DNA of 64,000 nucleotides from Mycogone perniciosa (Eukaryota; Ascomycota; Sordariomycetes; Hypocreales; Hypocreaceae). Made by a program: the position numbers and the translations under genes. The notes beneath the pieces were generated by a model. It was not told the origin of the DNA. It worked only from the letters and a program-made list of their open reading frames with translations, and did no database searches. The stretch lies in the NCBI GenBank assembly GCA_025331125.1, contig JAOALB010000011.1:79866-143865 (forward strand), in the 5' to 3' direction. Positions within the stretch are counted from its first letter, which is position 1. The number at the start of each line of letters is the position of its first letter. Positions 42,964-54,930 of this stretch are shown here, one piece after another.

Positions 42964-45359
42964 ATGGCTGACGAGGTGGTTGTGGAAGACGCATCGCGGG
43001 GGAAGGCTCCGCCAAAGAAGAGGAGACGAGTGGTTATCTCATGTACCGAATGCCATCGAAGAAAACAGAAGGTGAGTAAGGACACTGGTCACTGAGCGCA
43101 GTCTTGTGCTTGTGTGTGCGTTTGCTGACCTTGACGAACAAAAAAGTGCGATCGCCAGCTGCCTTGCGGTAACTGTAAGTTGAGAAACAAGGAGGCTCAT
43201 TGCGAGTATGAGCCCAAAGTGTCGTCGGCACGGGACCGTGAGACGCAAAGCGGCAGAGAGGACAACAGCCCGCCCGACAATAACGAGCCGTTATCCTCTG
43301 CGGCGGCGGCTTTGGGGTATTCCCAGACGGGCCCATCGACGCTGTCGTTCATCAAGAAGATCGAGAGCGCCAGCACCAATGAGGGCGATGGCGAGGATGC
43401 CGCGTCTGGCCTTTCGTCCGGGTCCTCACGGCAGGAGTCTTTCGCCATCAAGGAGAAATTCAAGGGACTCATCCGGCTGCTTCCGGCCAAGACGTATCTC
43501 GACCAGCTCATTGATATATTCATGGCCGAATTCAACTGGCAGTATTACTTTATCGATCGCCAGGTGTTTTACAAACAGCTCGAGGACTGGAACAACCTGC
43601 CCTTCAGAATCCTCTCTTCGCAAGGGCCCGAGGCGTTGCCCTACGATCTGAGGGTTTTCCCGGCGCTGCTATTTGGGATGATAGCCATGGCGCTCCTCGC
43701 CCTTCCTGAGGAGCTGTACCCCACCTTTGAGCCGTTGAAGTATGCTGCGAACATGACGTTTGAGAACCTGGCGATGGATTACAGTGAGTCCGGAGGCACG
43801 CTTGTTAGCCTCTTTGGCAAGAAGACGCTCTCGGTCACGACTGTCCAGGCGCAGTTTGTGAGAGCTGTGTTTCTCAAGTACACGGCCCACGTTACTGAAT
43901 CTTGGCACATGATCGGGGTGACCATTAAAGATGCCCAGGAGCTTGGGATGCACCGAGATAGCTTGGATCCCCAGCCTGCATCCTCTGATGCAGAGAGTGT
44001 TTTGGAGAATCAGTGGCTGATTCAGCAGAGGAGGAATATATACATGGTTCTGTCGATATGGTAAGTGAATCGGTCCAAACAAACCCCATCGTCAAGGCGA
44101 CGCCTAGGAAGATTAGCTGCTAACGGGAGATAAATGTTAGGGATATTCACATGTGTCTTATTCTCGGTCGGCCAGGATCCCTGGATTGGAGACATGGCCT
44201 GCCGACGCTTCCCATTGACGCGAATATCTATACCGACCACTCGAAGACACCCGTCATCCCCAGAGACGAGGAACGCGACCCCCCAACGCCGTTGAGCAGA
44301 ACTCTGCACCTGCAAAAAATGAGCTCCATACTCCGGAGTGTCCAAGATTTGGAACAGGATGGGCCATGCCCGCGGGACTTTTCCAGGGTGGACAAACTCC
44401 ACGCCAAGATCTGGGAGATTCACGAAACCACGCCTGCCATCTTTCGACTGGACGGCGCAGATAGACGGTGGGACGATCATCCTGGCATGGAATGGATCCA
44501 ACCAGCCAGGTTCCTTTTGGCGCAGATGCACAAGTTCACTCTGATGGCGCTCCATAGGCCTTACATCTTTCATCGAGACATAAGTCGCAATGCAGCACTC
44601 AATGCTAGTCTCGAGATGCTCGAGATTCAAAGACTCGCCTTTGCGGGTCTGTCAATGTCGTCTTGGAGGAAGTATGTCTTCCCGATACATCGTGACAATT
44701 CATTCTACATAGTATTTGGCTCACCTATTCCTTTGTATAGTTACCTCATGTTTTACGGGAACTTCGATGCGGCGACACTGATTGCAGCGATTTACATATT
44801 GTTTCCTCATGAACACCCCGAGCTTAGGGATAGTGCGGTACAGCATCTGCTATGGGCAGTGGAACGGTTTTCCGCGATGAGGGATCGTAACCCTCTTGCG
44901 AGGTCGGCACAAGGGGTACTGAGAGCTATCGTCGCTAGGGTTATCAAGGCGCTCGGCACTTGTGCGCCTTCAACATCCAGCACCACCACAGGGTATATAT
45001 CTGAGATGTCGGTGTCGGTGTCGGCAGAGAGCATAGCTTTGACTCCAAGCGGCTCGCTCGGGAACGCAACATATGCAACAATGATGGGAGGTGACGCTTC
45101 GTCATTTTCGGGAGTGTCGATGCCAACGGGCGACTGGCTGCTAACGAACGAGGGGCACGGTTTGGTCGGAATTGCCCCCATGTTCCCTGTAGGGGATATC
45201 CTCTTCAACGACCTCACGGCAAACGAAGACCCTGCATTGCTGCCTGGACTGGACATGTCTGATGGGTTGGACCCGTGGCATTTCGGGGGCGCCTTTGGGC
45301 AGAACACGCTGTGGCAGTTCTTGAACCAGCACCCGCCTGACTCCAGCGATTCGGCATGA
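42964..45359 (+). CDS. Zn2Cys6 binuclear-cluster transcription factor
   Basis: Exons 42964-43071, 43147-44060, 44141-44671 and 44741-45359 encode 723 residues. The DNA-binding cluster CTECHRRKQKCDRQLPCGNC plus the sixth Cys (AHCEYEP) lies at residues 29-60, preceded by a basic KKRRR segment; the first intron splits the cluster. The middle region is the fungal-specific transcription factor domain (YLDQLIDIFMAEFNWQYYFI, LGMHRDS, RRNIYMVLSIWDIHMCLILG, RPGSLDW). The Ser/Thr-rich acidic C-terminus may activate transcription. It is a nuclear regulator; target genes are unknown, and the neighbourhood gives no pathway link. The last intron (69 bp) is a stop-free multiple of three. It is called because removal gives WRNYLMFYGNFDAATLIAAI, which fits the family better. 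Confidence 0.9.
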
Positions 45360-46454
45360 AACGTCGCGGGGCATTGCATGTTGCACGCACGGTGGCTTCA
45401 CGGCGGGCGGGCACAGGGAGCGGGCGTCATTGGATCGTATCCCCGTTTGCTTGGTTACTATACCTCCACTCACAAACCCACGACCCATCGAAAAAACCTG
45501 CGGGGTTGGGAGTTCGTCTTGGAGAGACCAGTCAGTGAACGCGTCGAAGGGGCGCAGGGGCTGCGCAAACAATGCAACAACAACAAACGAGATGGATCTG
45601 GCAGCGATTGGAAGACGGGAGGATGGCGATGCACTTGGGCGCCTATTACATAAAGATGGAACTCTTGGTGGTTTCATGCGCAAGGTGTGGTGGCTCCGGC
45701 GAGCCCGATGTACCAATAGCGCCGAATGTGTGGCGGTACGAAGTGCGACCCGGTAGGGGCCGCGGGCGGTTATCCACAGCGGAGGGTAGGCGCCTAGGTC
45801 TCTAGGAAGCGCGTGGGTTCCCCTGTAAACTGCTTGATTAGGCGCACTAGCAGCACTGTGGGGATGCTTAACTTGCGAAAAAGGACGGAAAATAAATAAA
45901 AAAACAACCACAACATACATTGTCATCAGCACCCTATCTATCTGTCTTACCTCACTAATATCTCACCCGCCAGAAGCGCATCCTTCGCGGCCGTCAGACG
46001 GGACTTCCATCGGTTTTCGGTACTGCAAGCCCTATCCAGAGCGTATGCCAGCCAATACGGAGCAAAGCACGTCCTCGTACCTTTTTGATTGCCTGAGTTG
46101 AGTGCATCGCATTGGATTTCGGATTTGTGTCCGCGTTTGCTCTGTGTGCTCCCGCGTCGTCACCTGGCCGCCACGTGCAGCACAGTTCTTCGTCACCGAC
46201 ACGGGTAGCTGCCTCAGCCTGTACTCCGTATTTGCTCACAAATCTCCAAAAGAAAAGCAAAGAAGAAAAAAAAACACCCCCATCCCCTTTCTTGTTTCTT
46301 CTTCCTCCAACAACTTTTTTGATCATTTGAAAACCTCTGAAGAACCAAAAGCCCACCGCACCCACACCACTCACGCATCTTACGAGATAAGATAAAGAAG
46401 AAGAAAAGACAAGACAAGACCGCCAAAAGATCCGATCCCCCACGAACCGTTGAA
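45360..46454. other. Intergenic: 3' flank and promoter of the CCCH gene
   Basis: No coding family recognised on either strand. It contains GTACTCCGTA at 46221-46230 and an A-rich leader before 46455. Confidence 0.5.
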
Positions 46455-48356
46455 ATGGCGAACAAGCTTGCTGTAGGACAACACGTTAGGGACTTTGTCC
46501 AGAGGTTTCATACCTTGCAGGCCCATAGAGATTCCACCGACACGTTGATCAAGGTCAGTTCCAATCCGCTTATTCTGCATATGCCATCTATGTACTCCGT
46601 ACTACTGTCAGGGGTGGTGTCTCGCCTTATCTGGGGTGACCCTCTCGCCCCCTTGTCCCTTGCATGTGCCGATACTATCTATCAATGAGCTTTCTGAACT
46701 CACCCATTTTCTTTTTTTTTCTTGCGGTATAGGATCTTGTATTATACTGTAATGAGCTCGAGAATGAGCTTCATCACGAAAATCAGCGACTCGTCAACAG
46801 CCAGCTCGATCTTGCAGATGCCACCAATACGCGGAGGGAGCTGCAGCAACGGATGCAAGCCTATGAATCGCGGCATGAACGCATGGCAAAGGAAGTCGAT
46901 GCTTTGAGGGTAAGCAGTGGTATTTTCTATTTTCATGGGATGACAGATGCTAACTGCGCTATCACAGAACCGCAATCCTTATGTCATGGTACTGATAGAC
47001 GGTGATGGTCTTATCGTACGTTCTTTTTTTTTTTTTGGTTCCCACCCTGGCGAACTGGTGGGGCCCTCGACTGACAGTCTCATGTGCAATAGTTTCGAGA
47101 CCATTGGATTAGACAAGGCGTTGAAGGCGGTAAAAAGGCGGCGTATGCCTTGAGATCTGCCATCGCGGACCAGTTTGGCGAAGATGTCGAAGACATAGAA
47201 ATTGTGGCAAAGGTCGTGGCCAACCTGACCGGCCTCGCCAAGGCTATGCAACGCGATGGCAGTGTTGACAACCAGAGCGATCTCAAGGACTTTACCCTGG
47301 GTTTTACACAGGCAAAAGCTACTTTTGACTTTGTCGATGTTGGTTATGGAAAGGAAAGGGCTGATTCCAAAATCAAAGGTGCGCAAAGCCTACTCGCGTG
47401 CGACGAATGCTTTGGTCCATGAAGCTGACCAGGACATCTTTAGAAACAACCCGGTGGCATCTTCGGAATCATAACTGCAAGCAGATCTTCCTTGGAATTT
47501 CACATGATGCCGGATATGCCCCTTTCCTGGACGAAATACTCCAGGATGAGACCACACGTCAGAGAATCAGCATTATTGAAGGTGTCTCGACCGTCCAGGA
47601 GCTGGTTGCGACCAATGTCAGCGTGCAGAAAGTAGGGACGGACATCTTCCGCAAGGACAAGCTTGTTGACCGTTCTCTTTCTGCATTTCACATGACACCA
47701 GTGACCACCGCCAACACGCTATCTGGGACAACAAGTCCGACTACCAGTGTAAGCTCTGGACAGAACCGCACACCGACGCTCTCATATGCTGGTATCGTCT
47801 CGAGTGCCAGTCCGCCACCACAGATTACGCTTCCTTTCGCTCTGAAACAACAGCCCTCAGCAGCAGCACGCCAGAAAGCTCAGGCCCAGGCCCATTATCA
47901 GCTGGTTCCACCGGCTATGCCTGATGACTGGCTCCCAGGCCCCCGAGGGCTGGATGAGCCCATCAAGGTCAACATACAGATACTGGAGGCAATCAAGAAG
48001 CGAAAGGATACGGACAAGCTTTGCAACAACCATTTTCTCCGAGGACCATGCGCCAAAAGGGATGTCTGCCAGTTCGTCCACGACTACAAAGTTAGCGAGG
48101 ATGAAATCAATGCCATTGCCGTCCTGGCTCGCCAGAATCCGTGCACTGCGGGCCAATACTGCGATGCGGATGACTGCATTTATGGACATCATGTAAGGCC
48201 ATCCCCAAGTCAAAAGGAATTTGGCGAAATGCTAACATTTGGTCGCAGTGCCCTAGCTTTAGAGACGGTGTTTGTATCCACCCCTTTTGCAAGTTTTCGG
48301 AAGATGCGCATCCGCCTGGCACGAAATTTAAAAACAGCTTCATCCGATCCAATTAG
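46455..48356 (+). CDS. DUF7923-like (NYN-like) CCCH zinc-finger protein
   Basis: Exons 46455-46553, 46733-46909, 46968-47015, 47093-47378, 47444-48192 and 48249-48356 encode 488 residues. An N-terminal coiled coil (LYCNELENELHHENQRLVNS) precedes a Rossmann-like domain beginning NPYVMVLIDGDGLIFRDHWI and containing CKQIFLGISHDAGYAPFLDE. This arrangement is seen in fungal DUF7923 proteins and resembles the acidic core of NYN ribonucleases. A Pro/Ala/Gln linker leads to a canonical C-x8-C-x5-C-x3-H finger (CNNHFLRGPCAKRDVCQFVH). Two more Cys/His groups follow (CTAGQYCDADDCIYGHH and CPSFRDGVCIHPFCKF). A role in RNA binding or processing is inferred; catalysis is unproven. Multiple short exons are confirmed by phase and family sequence. 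Confidence 0.85.
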
Positions 48357-48834
48357 AAGAGATTGGGAGAGACATATCGACAACAAACATAGGGGCTACT
48401 ACTAAATTGATACCATATGGGTTGGCTGTTCTTGAGGGTTTCAGGAGGGTCCTGTGACTGGTGTATAATATTGCTTTGCTTTCGGGAACGGGTTTGAGAC
48501 CCCCAAGTTTTCAGTGTTTTAATCTGCCCAAATAGAGGACATGACGAACGAGATTCCTCTTTTTCCTGTGGGGTGCCAGTACGACGTAGTACCTGTATTG
48601 GCACCCAAAAAGGCAGTTGATTAAAGTACTCCCGGGTACCTCTGATGCTACGGCATCAACTCCAGATGTAACCCCACCACACATCGACAGACCCCGGACC
48701 AGCAATTTACCCCACCATGAATTGGCAACCATAGCATCAAAATTCCCACTGCGGCTCAACTCCATTCGTTCATCATCATCTTCTTCCTTCTCCTCTCCTC
48801 TCCCTTTCCGCCACACAACCAAAAAATACACACA
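48357..48834. other. Intergenic: 3' flank and SRP19 promoter
   Basis: No gene recognised. CT-rich over the last 60 bases before the ATG at 48835. Confidence 0.5.
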
Positions 48835-49698
48835 ATGTCGCACCCACGCGTAGAAGAAGTCTCAGACAGCGATCCGGACGCCATCTCAGACCCTGAAGAG
48901 TTCGACCTCGACGACTTCGCCGACTCCGACATTCTGCGCTCCCGTCTGCCCGATCCCCGCCAGAGGCCACACTTATCCTCTGACGACGACGACGACGACG
49001 ACCTTCTGCCCCCCGCCAGAGCCGCGGCCCAGGCTCACCTGCACGCGCCCCAGACTACCTCTCTCCCCGTCACAGCAGACCGCTCCGCCTACAACAGCTT
49101 CCAGTGTCTGTACCCCGTCTACTTCGACGCCTCGCGGTCTCGCGCCGAAGGCCGTCGCGTCAGCGCCGCCCTCGCCGTGCGCAACCCGCTCGCGCGCGAG
49201 ATCGCCAACGCCTGCTCGCGGCTACGCCTCCCCACGCTTCTCGAGCCGGAGAAGCTCCATCCGAAAGACTGGGCGAACCCGGGCCGCGTCAAGGTCGGGC
49301 TGAAGCAGAGCAAGGGGTCGTCGTCGGCGGCGGTGCTGAACAAGCACCACCTGTACATCCTCGTGGCGCAGCATCTGCGTGAGAACCCGACGACGGAGGA
49401 TTCGGCGGGGCTGAGGCTGCGCATTGGAGGGCAGTTGCAGCCGCCGGAGGGGAAGCCGTATCCTCGGCCGGCGGTGCCGAGGGGCTGGAAGATGGGAGAG
49501 TTGGTGCCGTATTTGAGCGCGGCGATGACGGGCGGTGGGGTTTCGGAGAATCTGTTCAAGGATATGATGAAGGAGATGCAGGGCGGAGGGGATCCTATGT
49601 CGGCGCTGATGGCGAGTCAGGCGGGTGGTAGTGCGAGCGGTGCGGAGGAGAGTGGGAAGAAGAAGAAGAAGGATAAGAAGGGGAAAGGAAAGGCTTGA
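48835..49698 (+). CDS. SEC65: Signal recognition particle subunit SRP19/Sec65
   Basis: A single exon of 287 residues. After an acidic N-terminus (EEVSDSDPDAISDPEEFDLD, then a run of Asp), the SRP19 RNA-binding domain runs about residues 88-200. It contains FQCLYPVYFDASRSRAEGRR, RNPLAREIANACSRL, HPKDWANPGRVKVGLK and NKHHLYILVAQHLRENPTT. The C-terminus is Gly-rich and ends in a Lys-rich tail, as in fungal Sec65. It binds SRP RNA helix 6/8 and helps recruit SRP54 for co-translational targeting to the endoplasmic reticulum. Confidence 0.95.
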   Translation: MSHPRVEEVSDSDPDAISDPEEFDLDDFADSDILRSRLPDPRQRPHLSSDDDDDDDLLPPARAAAQAHLHAPQTTSLPVTADRSAYNSFQCLYPVYFDASRSRAEGRRVSAALAVRNPLAREIANACSRLRLPTLLEPEKLHPKDWANPGRVKVGLKQSKGSSSAAVLNKHHLYILVAQHLRENPTTEDSAGLRLRIGGQLQPPEGKPYPRPAVPRGWKMGELVPYLSAAMTGGGVSENLFKDMMKEMQGGGDPMSALMASQAGGSASGAEESGKKKKKDKKGKGKA

Positions 49699-50098
49699 TG
49701 GCATCGACAAGACTGAGGCTGTCATTAGAACGGATATCGGGTGATGATTTCATGAAAGAAATGCAACAAGTAATAAAAAATCATGCATGCTGGGAGAGGT
49801 CACAAACGCGATGCACACGATTACCTATGAATTGAACGACTACTATCTGACACGGCATCGTTGATATAGTCGAGAAAGAACAATTTGAGTTGGCCTTCAG
49901 ACCAATGTATTTATTCGCCCAATACCCTTCAACTCAAACAGTCGTCACCAGACAGACCTCCTAGTACAAGAATCATACATACGCGCAAAGAAAGCAAAGA
50001 CAACGCCAGGACTCGGCCAAAAACGGCGGGTATACAGAGCCTCTCTCACGCCCATTATTCACACAACCCATGCAAACATTGAACCATGCACACATCAT
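49699..50098. other. Convergent 3' intergenic region
   Basis: Lies between the SRP19 stop and the minus-strand dynactin stop; nothing coding seen. Confidence 0.5.
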
Positions 50099-53000
50099 TT
50101 ATACAGCCGCCATCTTCCTGGTGGCGGCTTGCAAAGCCTCCCACTCGCGCGATCCCACAATCTGCACCCCGTCCTGTGCTCTCGGCTTGCCCTGCACAGA
50201 GGGCAGCTTGATTTTCAGCTGTGCCGCCGTTTCTCTTTTTACGCCCGCATGCTTTTCCCTGCCGAGGCCAATGGCTCGGTCCTGGACGAGCAGAATACCT
50301 GTCTTCTTCAGCACCGAGTCTTGCCACTCCCGCCAGGCCTCTAGGTCCTCCATCTGCTTCGCCGCATGGTACTGAGGAGTTGTTCTGGCTGGTCGCCATG
50401 CCAGCTTGTTCTTCGGCGCTGCGCCTAGGTCGAAGATGGTGGCTGATGTAGCCAGCTTGATGAGCTCTCCAAGCACATCCTTGCCCTCGGCTACCACCAG
50501 TGCCTTGCGCTGCTCGTCCGGACTCGTCTTCTGCTTCAAGGGCTCCGAAAGCCACTCGCAGTCCTGCTGCTCCTTCATGCGCGCACGACGGTTGTCCTCG
50601 TGGAGATACCGGACTGCTGCTTGTAGACTCTCAATATCCTTCTTCAGCGCATCCATCTCACGTGCGGTGGCAACGGCCCGCTCCTGACCGGCCTTCGTAT
50701 CCGCAGCGTCAGCACCGTCCGCGTATGCCCGACTATCGCTAGCAATCTTCTTCCACTTGTCTCGCTCAGACTCCAGATTCTTGAGCTCTCGGTCTTGCTT
50801 CTCGATATCCTCTTTGAGACTACCAATATGGCCATTGACATCTTTGAGCTCTGCCTGTAGAGTGCTAATGCGCTCGATATTAGCTTGCGCATCACGCATC
50901 CTAGACTCGAGCGTCTCAATCTTGAGGACAGCCGTGCTGAGATGCTCATCCCGTTGCGCAATCGTGCGGCGGGCCTCGTTGTGTTCGGCCTTGAGTCGCC
51001 TAAGCTCTTCTTCCGTATCCACAGGCACCGTCTTGAGGGCCTTGAGCTCCTGAGCTCGAAGGCGCCAAGGGGCAGGGTTGACGTCAAACTCCTGCGTTTG
51101 AGCGAGATCAGTGGCAAGTGCCGCAAGATCGGAAATCTGTCCGCTGGCAGTCCGAAGCTTGCCGAGGTAATTCGAGAAGAGCTCTGATTCGCTAGCTGAG
51201 GTCGCCTCGAGGACTGCCTTGTGAATGACATCGTTGATCTCACCATAGGTAAAAAGCTCGGTTCGGCCCTCGTCCTGAGTCAAGAGTTTGTGAACGCCGA
51301 GTCCGATCTGGCGTGCTAGACGCGCAAGGTCTCGTGATGATGTCTCGCACTCTTCAAACGCCCCTCTTGTGTCTTGAGGCAGTGAGAGCGATCGAGTCTT
51401 GAGATCCTCCAAAGCACGAACTGCTTTGCCAGCAATGACCTTGGCGTTTCTAGTCTGAGTAATAGCAAGATCAATCTTCTTGGTGAAGTATTGAGCTAGC
51501 TCATCCTCTTCACCTGGAGAGGGAATGGCCCGCTGCACCAGGCCTCGGGTCACATTGAATGCCACGGTTGCTGAGTCAAGGCGGCTTTGCACAACCAGAG
51601 CTCTCATGTGAATATCATCCGCATAAGTGGCAATACCACTCGAAATGTGAACTTCTGCGAGATGTGACATTAGAGATATAGTGCGCTGTAGCTCATCAGC
51701 GCACTTCTGCTCCTTCAGATCATCTCGGCGTAAGCCGTCAATCCATGCGTTCAAGGCCCGCTCAACTGGTTCGAGCTCCAAAAGAGCATTCTGGTATTTG
51801 GTGAACTGGTCCATGGAGCAGTGGCTAATGTCATTGACAAAGCGATCGCACATGGCAGACACCCAGACAAGCTTATCAATGGCATCGCACCCAGCAAGAA
51901 TATCGTCCTCGTGGCCAGGCTGGGGCTGTCCATTGGCTCGCTCCCTGATAAATCCGTTGAGAAGGTTTGCCTTGAATGCCAGTCGGCGGAACCGGAGGAG
52001 GGCGAGAACGGAATCTTGATCCTCCTGGTAGCTATCGGGCAAGAACAGCTTGACAATCTCAAGATGCTGCTCCGCCTCTTGCGCTTCAAGTCGCCGCAGT
52101 TCAAGATCGATTGTCTTGATCTGCGCCTTGGAGGCAGAAATTTGAAGCTTCATGTTCAAGTCCATCATGGCTCGTGAGCGGTCATTCAGTTTCTCAGACT
52201 CGCCTTCGGTCACAGCCTGAGAAGCCTTCATGTCATCCAGATCGCTCTGCAGATTCGTGACGAGCTCGCGGAACCGTGACAAGGTGTACTCCATATCTCC
52301 CAATGCCACCTCTTGTTGCGCTGCTCGTCGCGCCTGCTCAGCAATGACGCTGTCCTTGAAATCAAGCTCTTCCTGCATTTCCTTCTCATTTTGCACGTGG
52401 TTGATCTCAAGCTCATCATTGATCTCTTTCAAGCTCTCCAGGTCTTCGACGACAGCCTTAAGCTCTTCGATTTGTTCGGACATGCTCATGTTCCTTTCCG
52501 TTAGGTCCTCAATCATGTCTTCGGCGCCCAAGGCAGTGTCAAGCTGCTGGCGAAGGTCCTCCACGGCCGACTCGGATTGCGCAAGTTTCTCCTTCGCGGT
52601 GGTGTGATCTTGTTTCAGAGCGTTGAACTCCTTAAGCTCTTCCTCCAGACCCACAATCTGATCTCTGAGCTCCTGTTCTTGTTCTTGCGTCAAGTCGCGT
52701 AATCGTAAAAGTGCTTCGCGCAGTCTCTCGTTTGTGCGCTCCATTTGTAGCCATCCAGTGCTGGATCGTTCCTCCGGAGACATGCCCTTGCTAAACTCAG
52801 CATTCTCCTCTCGGAGAATTTCAACTTCCAACTGCAATTCCTCGGCTTTCTCCTTCAATGCCTCCATCTCAATCTTCAAAACCTCCGCTGTCTCCTCGGC
52901 CATTTCTCGGTCAAGAGTAGCTAATTCGAGTGCAGTGTCATGTTCAGCTTGAAGAGCCTCTATCGACTCAAACCTTGACTCAGCTTCCTTGAGTTGTTTC

Positions 53001-54184
53001 CGTAAATCGGTGTTCTCTTGCTGCATCGGTTGGTACTTTTGCTGCAATTTTTGAATGATGCTCTCAAATTTGTCTCTTTCACCTTGAACCTTTTCCAGCT
53101 GCTTTAACTTATCTCGGTCTTCGATTCGCTTTCGTTCCAGAACCTTCAGCTTGGCTTTGAGGTCTTCGATTTCCCGGCTGGCAGCCGATGATCCAACGGG
53201 TCGTGATGAGGCTGCCACAGCGATAGGTTTCTTTAATGGCGGGGTCGGAGAAGGACGGCCAGTCGAGGAAGCAGCCGCAAGCTTCTCCAGGGCATTGGCT
53301 CTCCCAAGAACAGGGCTTGTAGGTTGAGGAGACAATATCTCATCATCACTTCTAATAGGAGAGCTAAGCATATGTTCGTCGTCTCTAATGGCAGCGCTCG
53401 AATCCCGTCCTCCCTGAGAACTAGCAGATGCTCTTCGACCGGAATCCGGTCGTGTGAGGGACCTCAGTCCCCCGAGGGGCGCCCGTCCACCCGCAATCCT
53501 TGACGGCGCACTGCCGGACCGCGAGGTGACGGAGGATATCGAGGCCTGGCGCATCGTTCTTGTAGCAGGCTGCGGGGGAGGGCCCATGGATGACCGTGGT
53601 CCCGATATGGACGTACGGGGCTTGGCTCCAGTGGATGCCACACGAGCATTGGAGGGCGTGGCTGTTCGGGACACATTCGCGCTCGACGGACCGCTCATCA
53701 GTTGCTTCGTAGGTGACTTGGAAGGCGACTAGAGTCTTGGTTAATACGCGCGTCCTCTGGTTTACGAGACGCGCCATCAAAGACTTACTCTCATAGCGCT
53801 CGCCGGCCGGGAACCCCTAGGTACCGGGCTCGGACTTGGTGCGTTGATGCTCCTCCTCCTGTTCATCCCCAAGTCGATGCCGGTGGACGTCCTTCCCATG
53901 CCCGGCTGGAAGCTTGTTGGGCGGGCGGGCTTCCGGGCTGCTGGTTTCGGCGGCGGCGGCTGCGCGATGATTGTCGCCATCATGGGCTTGACAAACATGC
54001 CGTATCCCATGGGACAGTCGAAATACCTCTCGCCCTGAACGCTGCCATCATTCTTCCCCGTCTTCTCCTCGAGCTCGACGCCAATCCATTCGCCCACCTG
54101 GAAGCTGGTTTCACCAGCGAACCGCACGATACCCTTGCGGCCATCATTGAGCAGGACTGTCTGTCCCGGCTTAAAGTCCGGCAT
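50099..54184 (-). CDS. ro-3/nudM-like: Dynactin large subunit p150Glued
   Basis: Exons 54184-53789 and 53728-50099 encode 1341 residues. The N-terminal CAP-Gly domain has the tubulin/EB1-tail-binding groove motif TGKNDGSVQGERYFDCP and GYGMFVKP. A Ser/Pro/Arg-rich basic linker (to about residue 300) follows. Then comes a long coiled coil (DLKAKLKVLERKRIEDRDKL, ENTDLRKQLKEAESRFESIE) that binds dynein intermediate chain, a central globular region (LLNGFIRERANGQPQPGHED) and a second coiled coil near 1020-1160. This is the standard order of dynactin p150, called RO-3 in Neurospora and NUDM in Aspergillus. It links dynein to microtubules and cargo and is needed for nuclear distribution in hyphae. 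The first intron joins SAMR to SPSKSPTKQLMSG. Confidence 0.96.
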
Positions 54185-54930
54185 TATGAGAATAAGTCAG
54201 AGGGGTAATGTTGCATCGTGATATCTTGCGGTTTCTCGTGTGATCGTGGTTCGTAGCGATCGTAGCAATTGGGGTCTTTTATGTTTCTCAGGGGCTCGTG
54301 AACAGTGAACAAGGCAAGGAGCTGCAAAGGCAGTGGTCGTAATATGGACAAGGAAATATTAGGTGAGATGATACGGAGTAAACGCGTTTGACATGCGCGG
54401 ACAAGGAGCCTTCGCAAGTCTGTGGAACCCCTGTTTGTATAGCTCAAGCGCATTTTGGCTGCTAATAGCCGTGTACTTCGTACATACAAAGTACTACTCC
54501 ACATTAGCCCCACCCTGTTCGTTCAGTTCAGGAGTATGGAGTACATGCTTTGTGCCAGCCTCAAAAACAAGGCACCAAAAATAGTCCAAAAACACCGAAG
54601 AAGGCGCGATGCGATATTATTGCTTCATTCATTCAGCACTGCATACCTATACTGCCTACCTAGTAGACTACACAGAACTTGAACAAACAATACTACTCCA
54701 ATTGAACAGAAAATTGCAAGATGCCTCAATTCCGGTGTATATCTATTCTCCCACTACAAGCAACTGTGAGCCCGTTTTGTTGCCTCAATGGATCCATATC
54801 CATGGGTCAAGGATCTATCATCTGAATATGGCAGGCATCGTTTGCGCCCCTTTAACAGCCCCTCAAGGACATAAGCAGCAGCACATGTCCGTACAGTTCC
54901 ATTACATCGTTTCCCTCTTCGCCTTTTTCT
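54185..54930. other. Intergenic: dynactin promoter and 3' flank of the HMG-box gene
   Basis: No gene recognised on either strand. One TACGGAGTA word lies at 54372-54380. Confidence 0.5.

Noticed and set aside
44022..44630. 202-codon minus-strand frame inside the Zn2Cys6 gene
   Set aside because: Antisense shadow; it crosses the real intron at 44061-44140, which has proper splice signals on the plus strand.
45141..45932. 263-codon minus-strand frame overlapping the end of the Zn2Cys6 gene
   Set aside because: Runs antisense into the transcription factor C-terminus, and the rest lies in the 3' flank without a recognisable domain.
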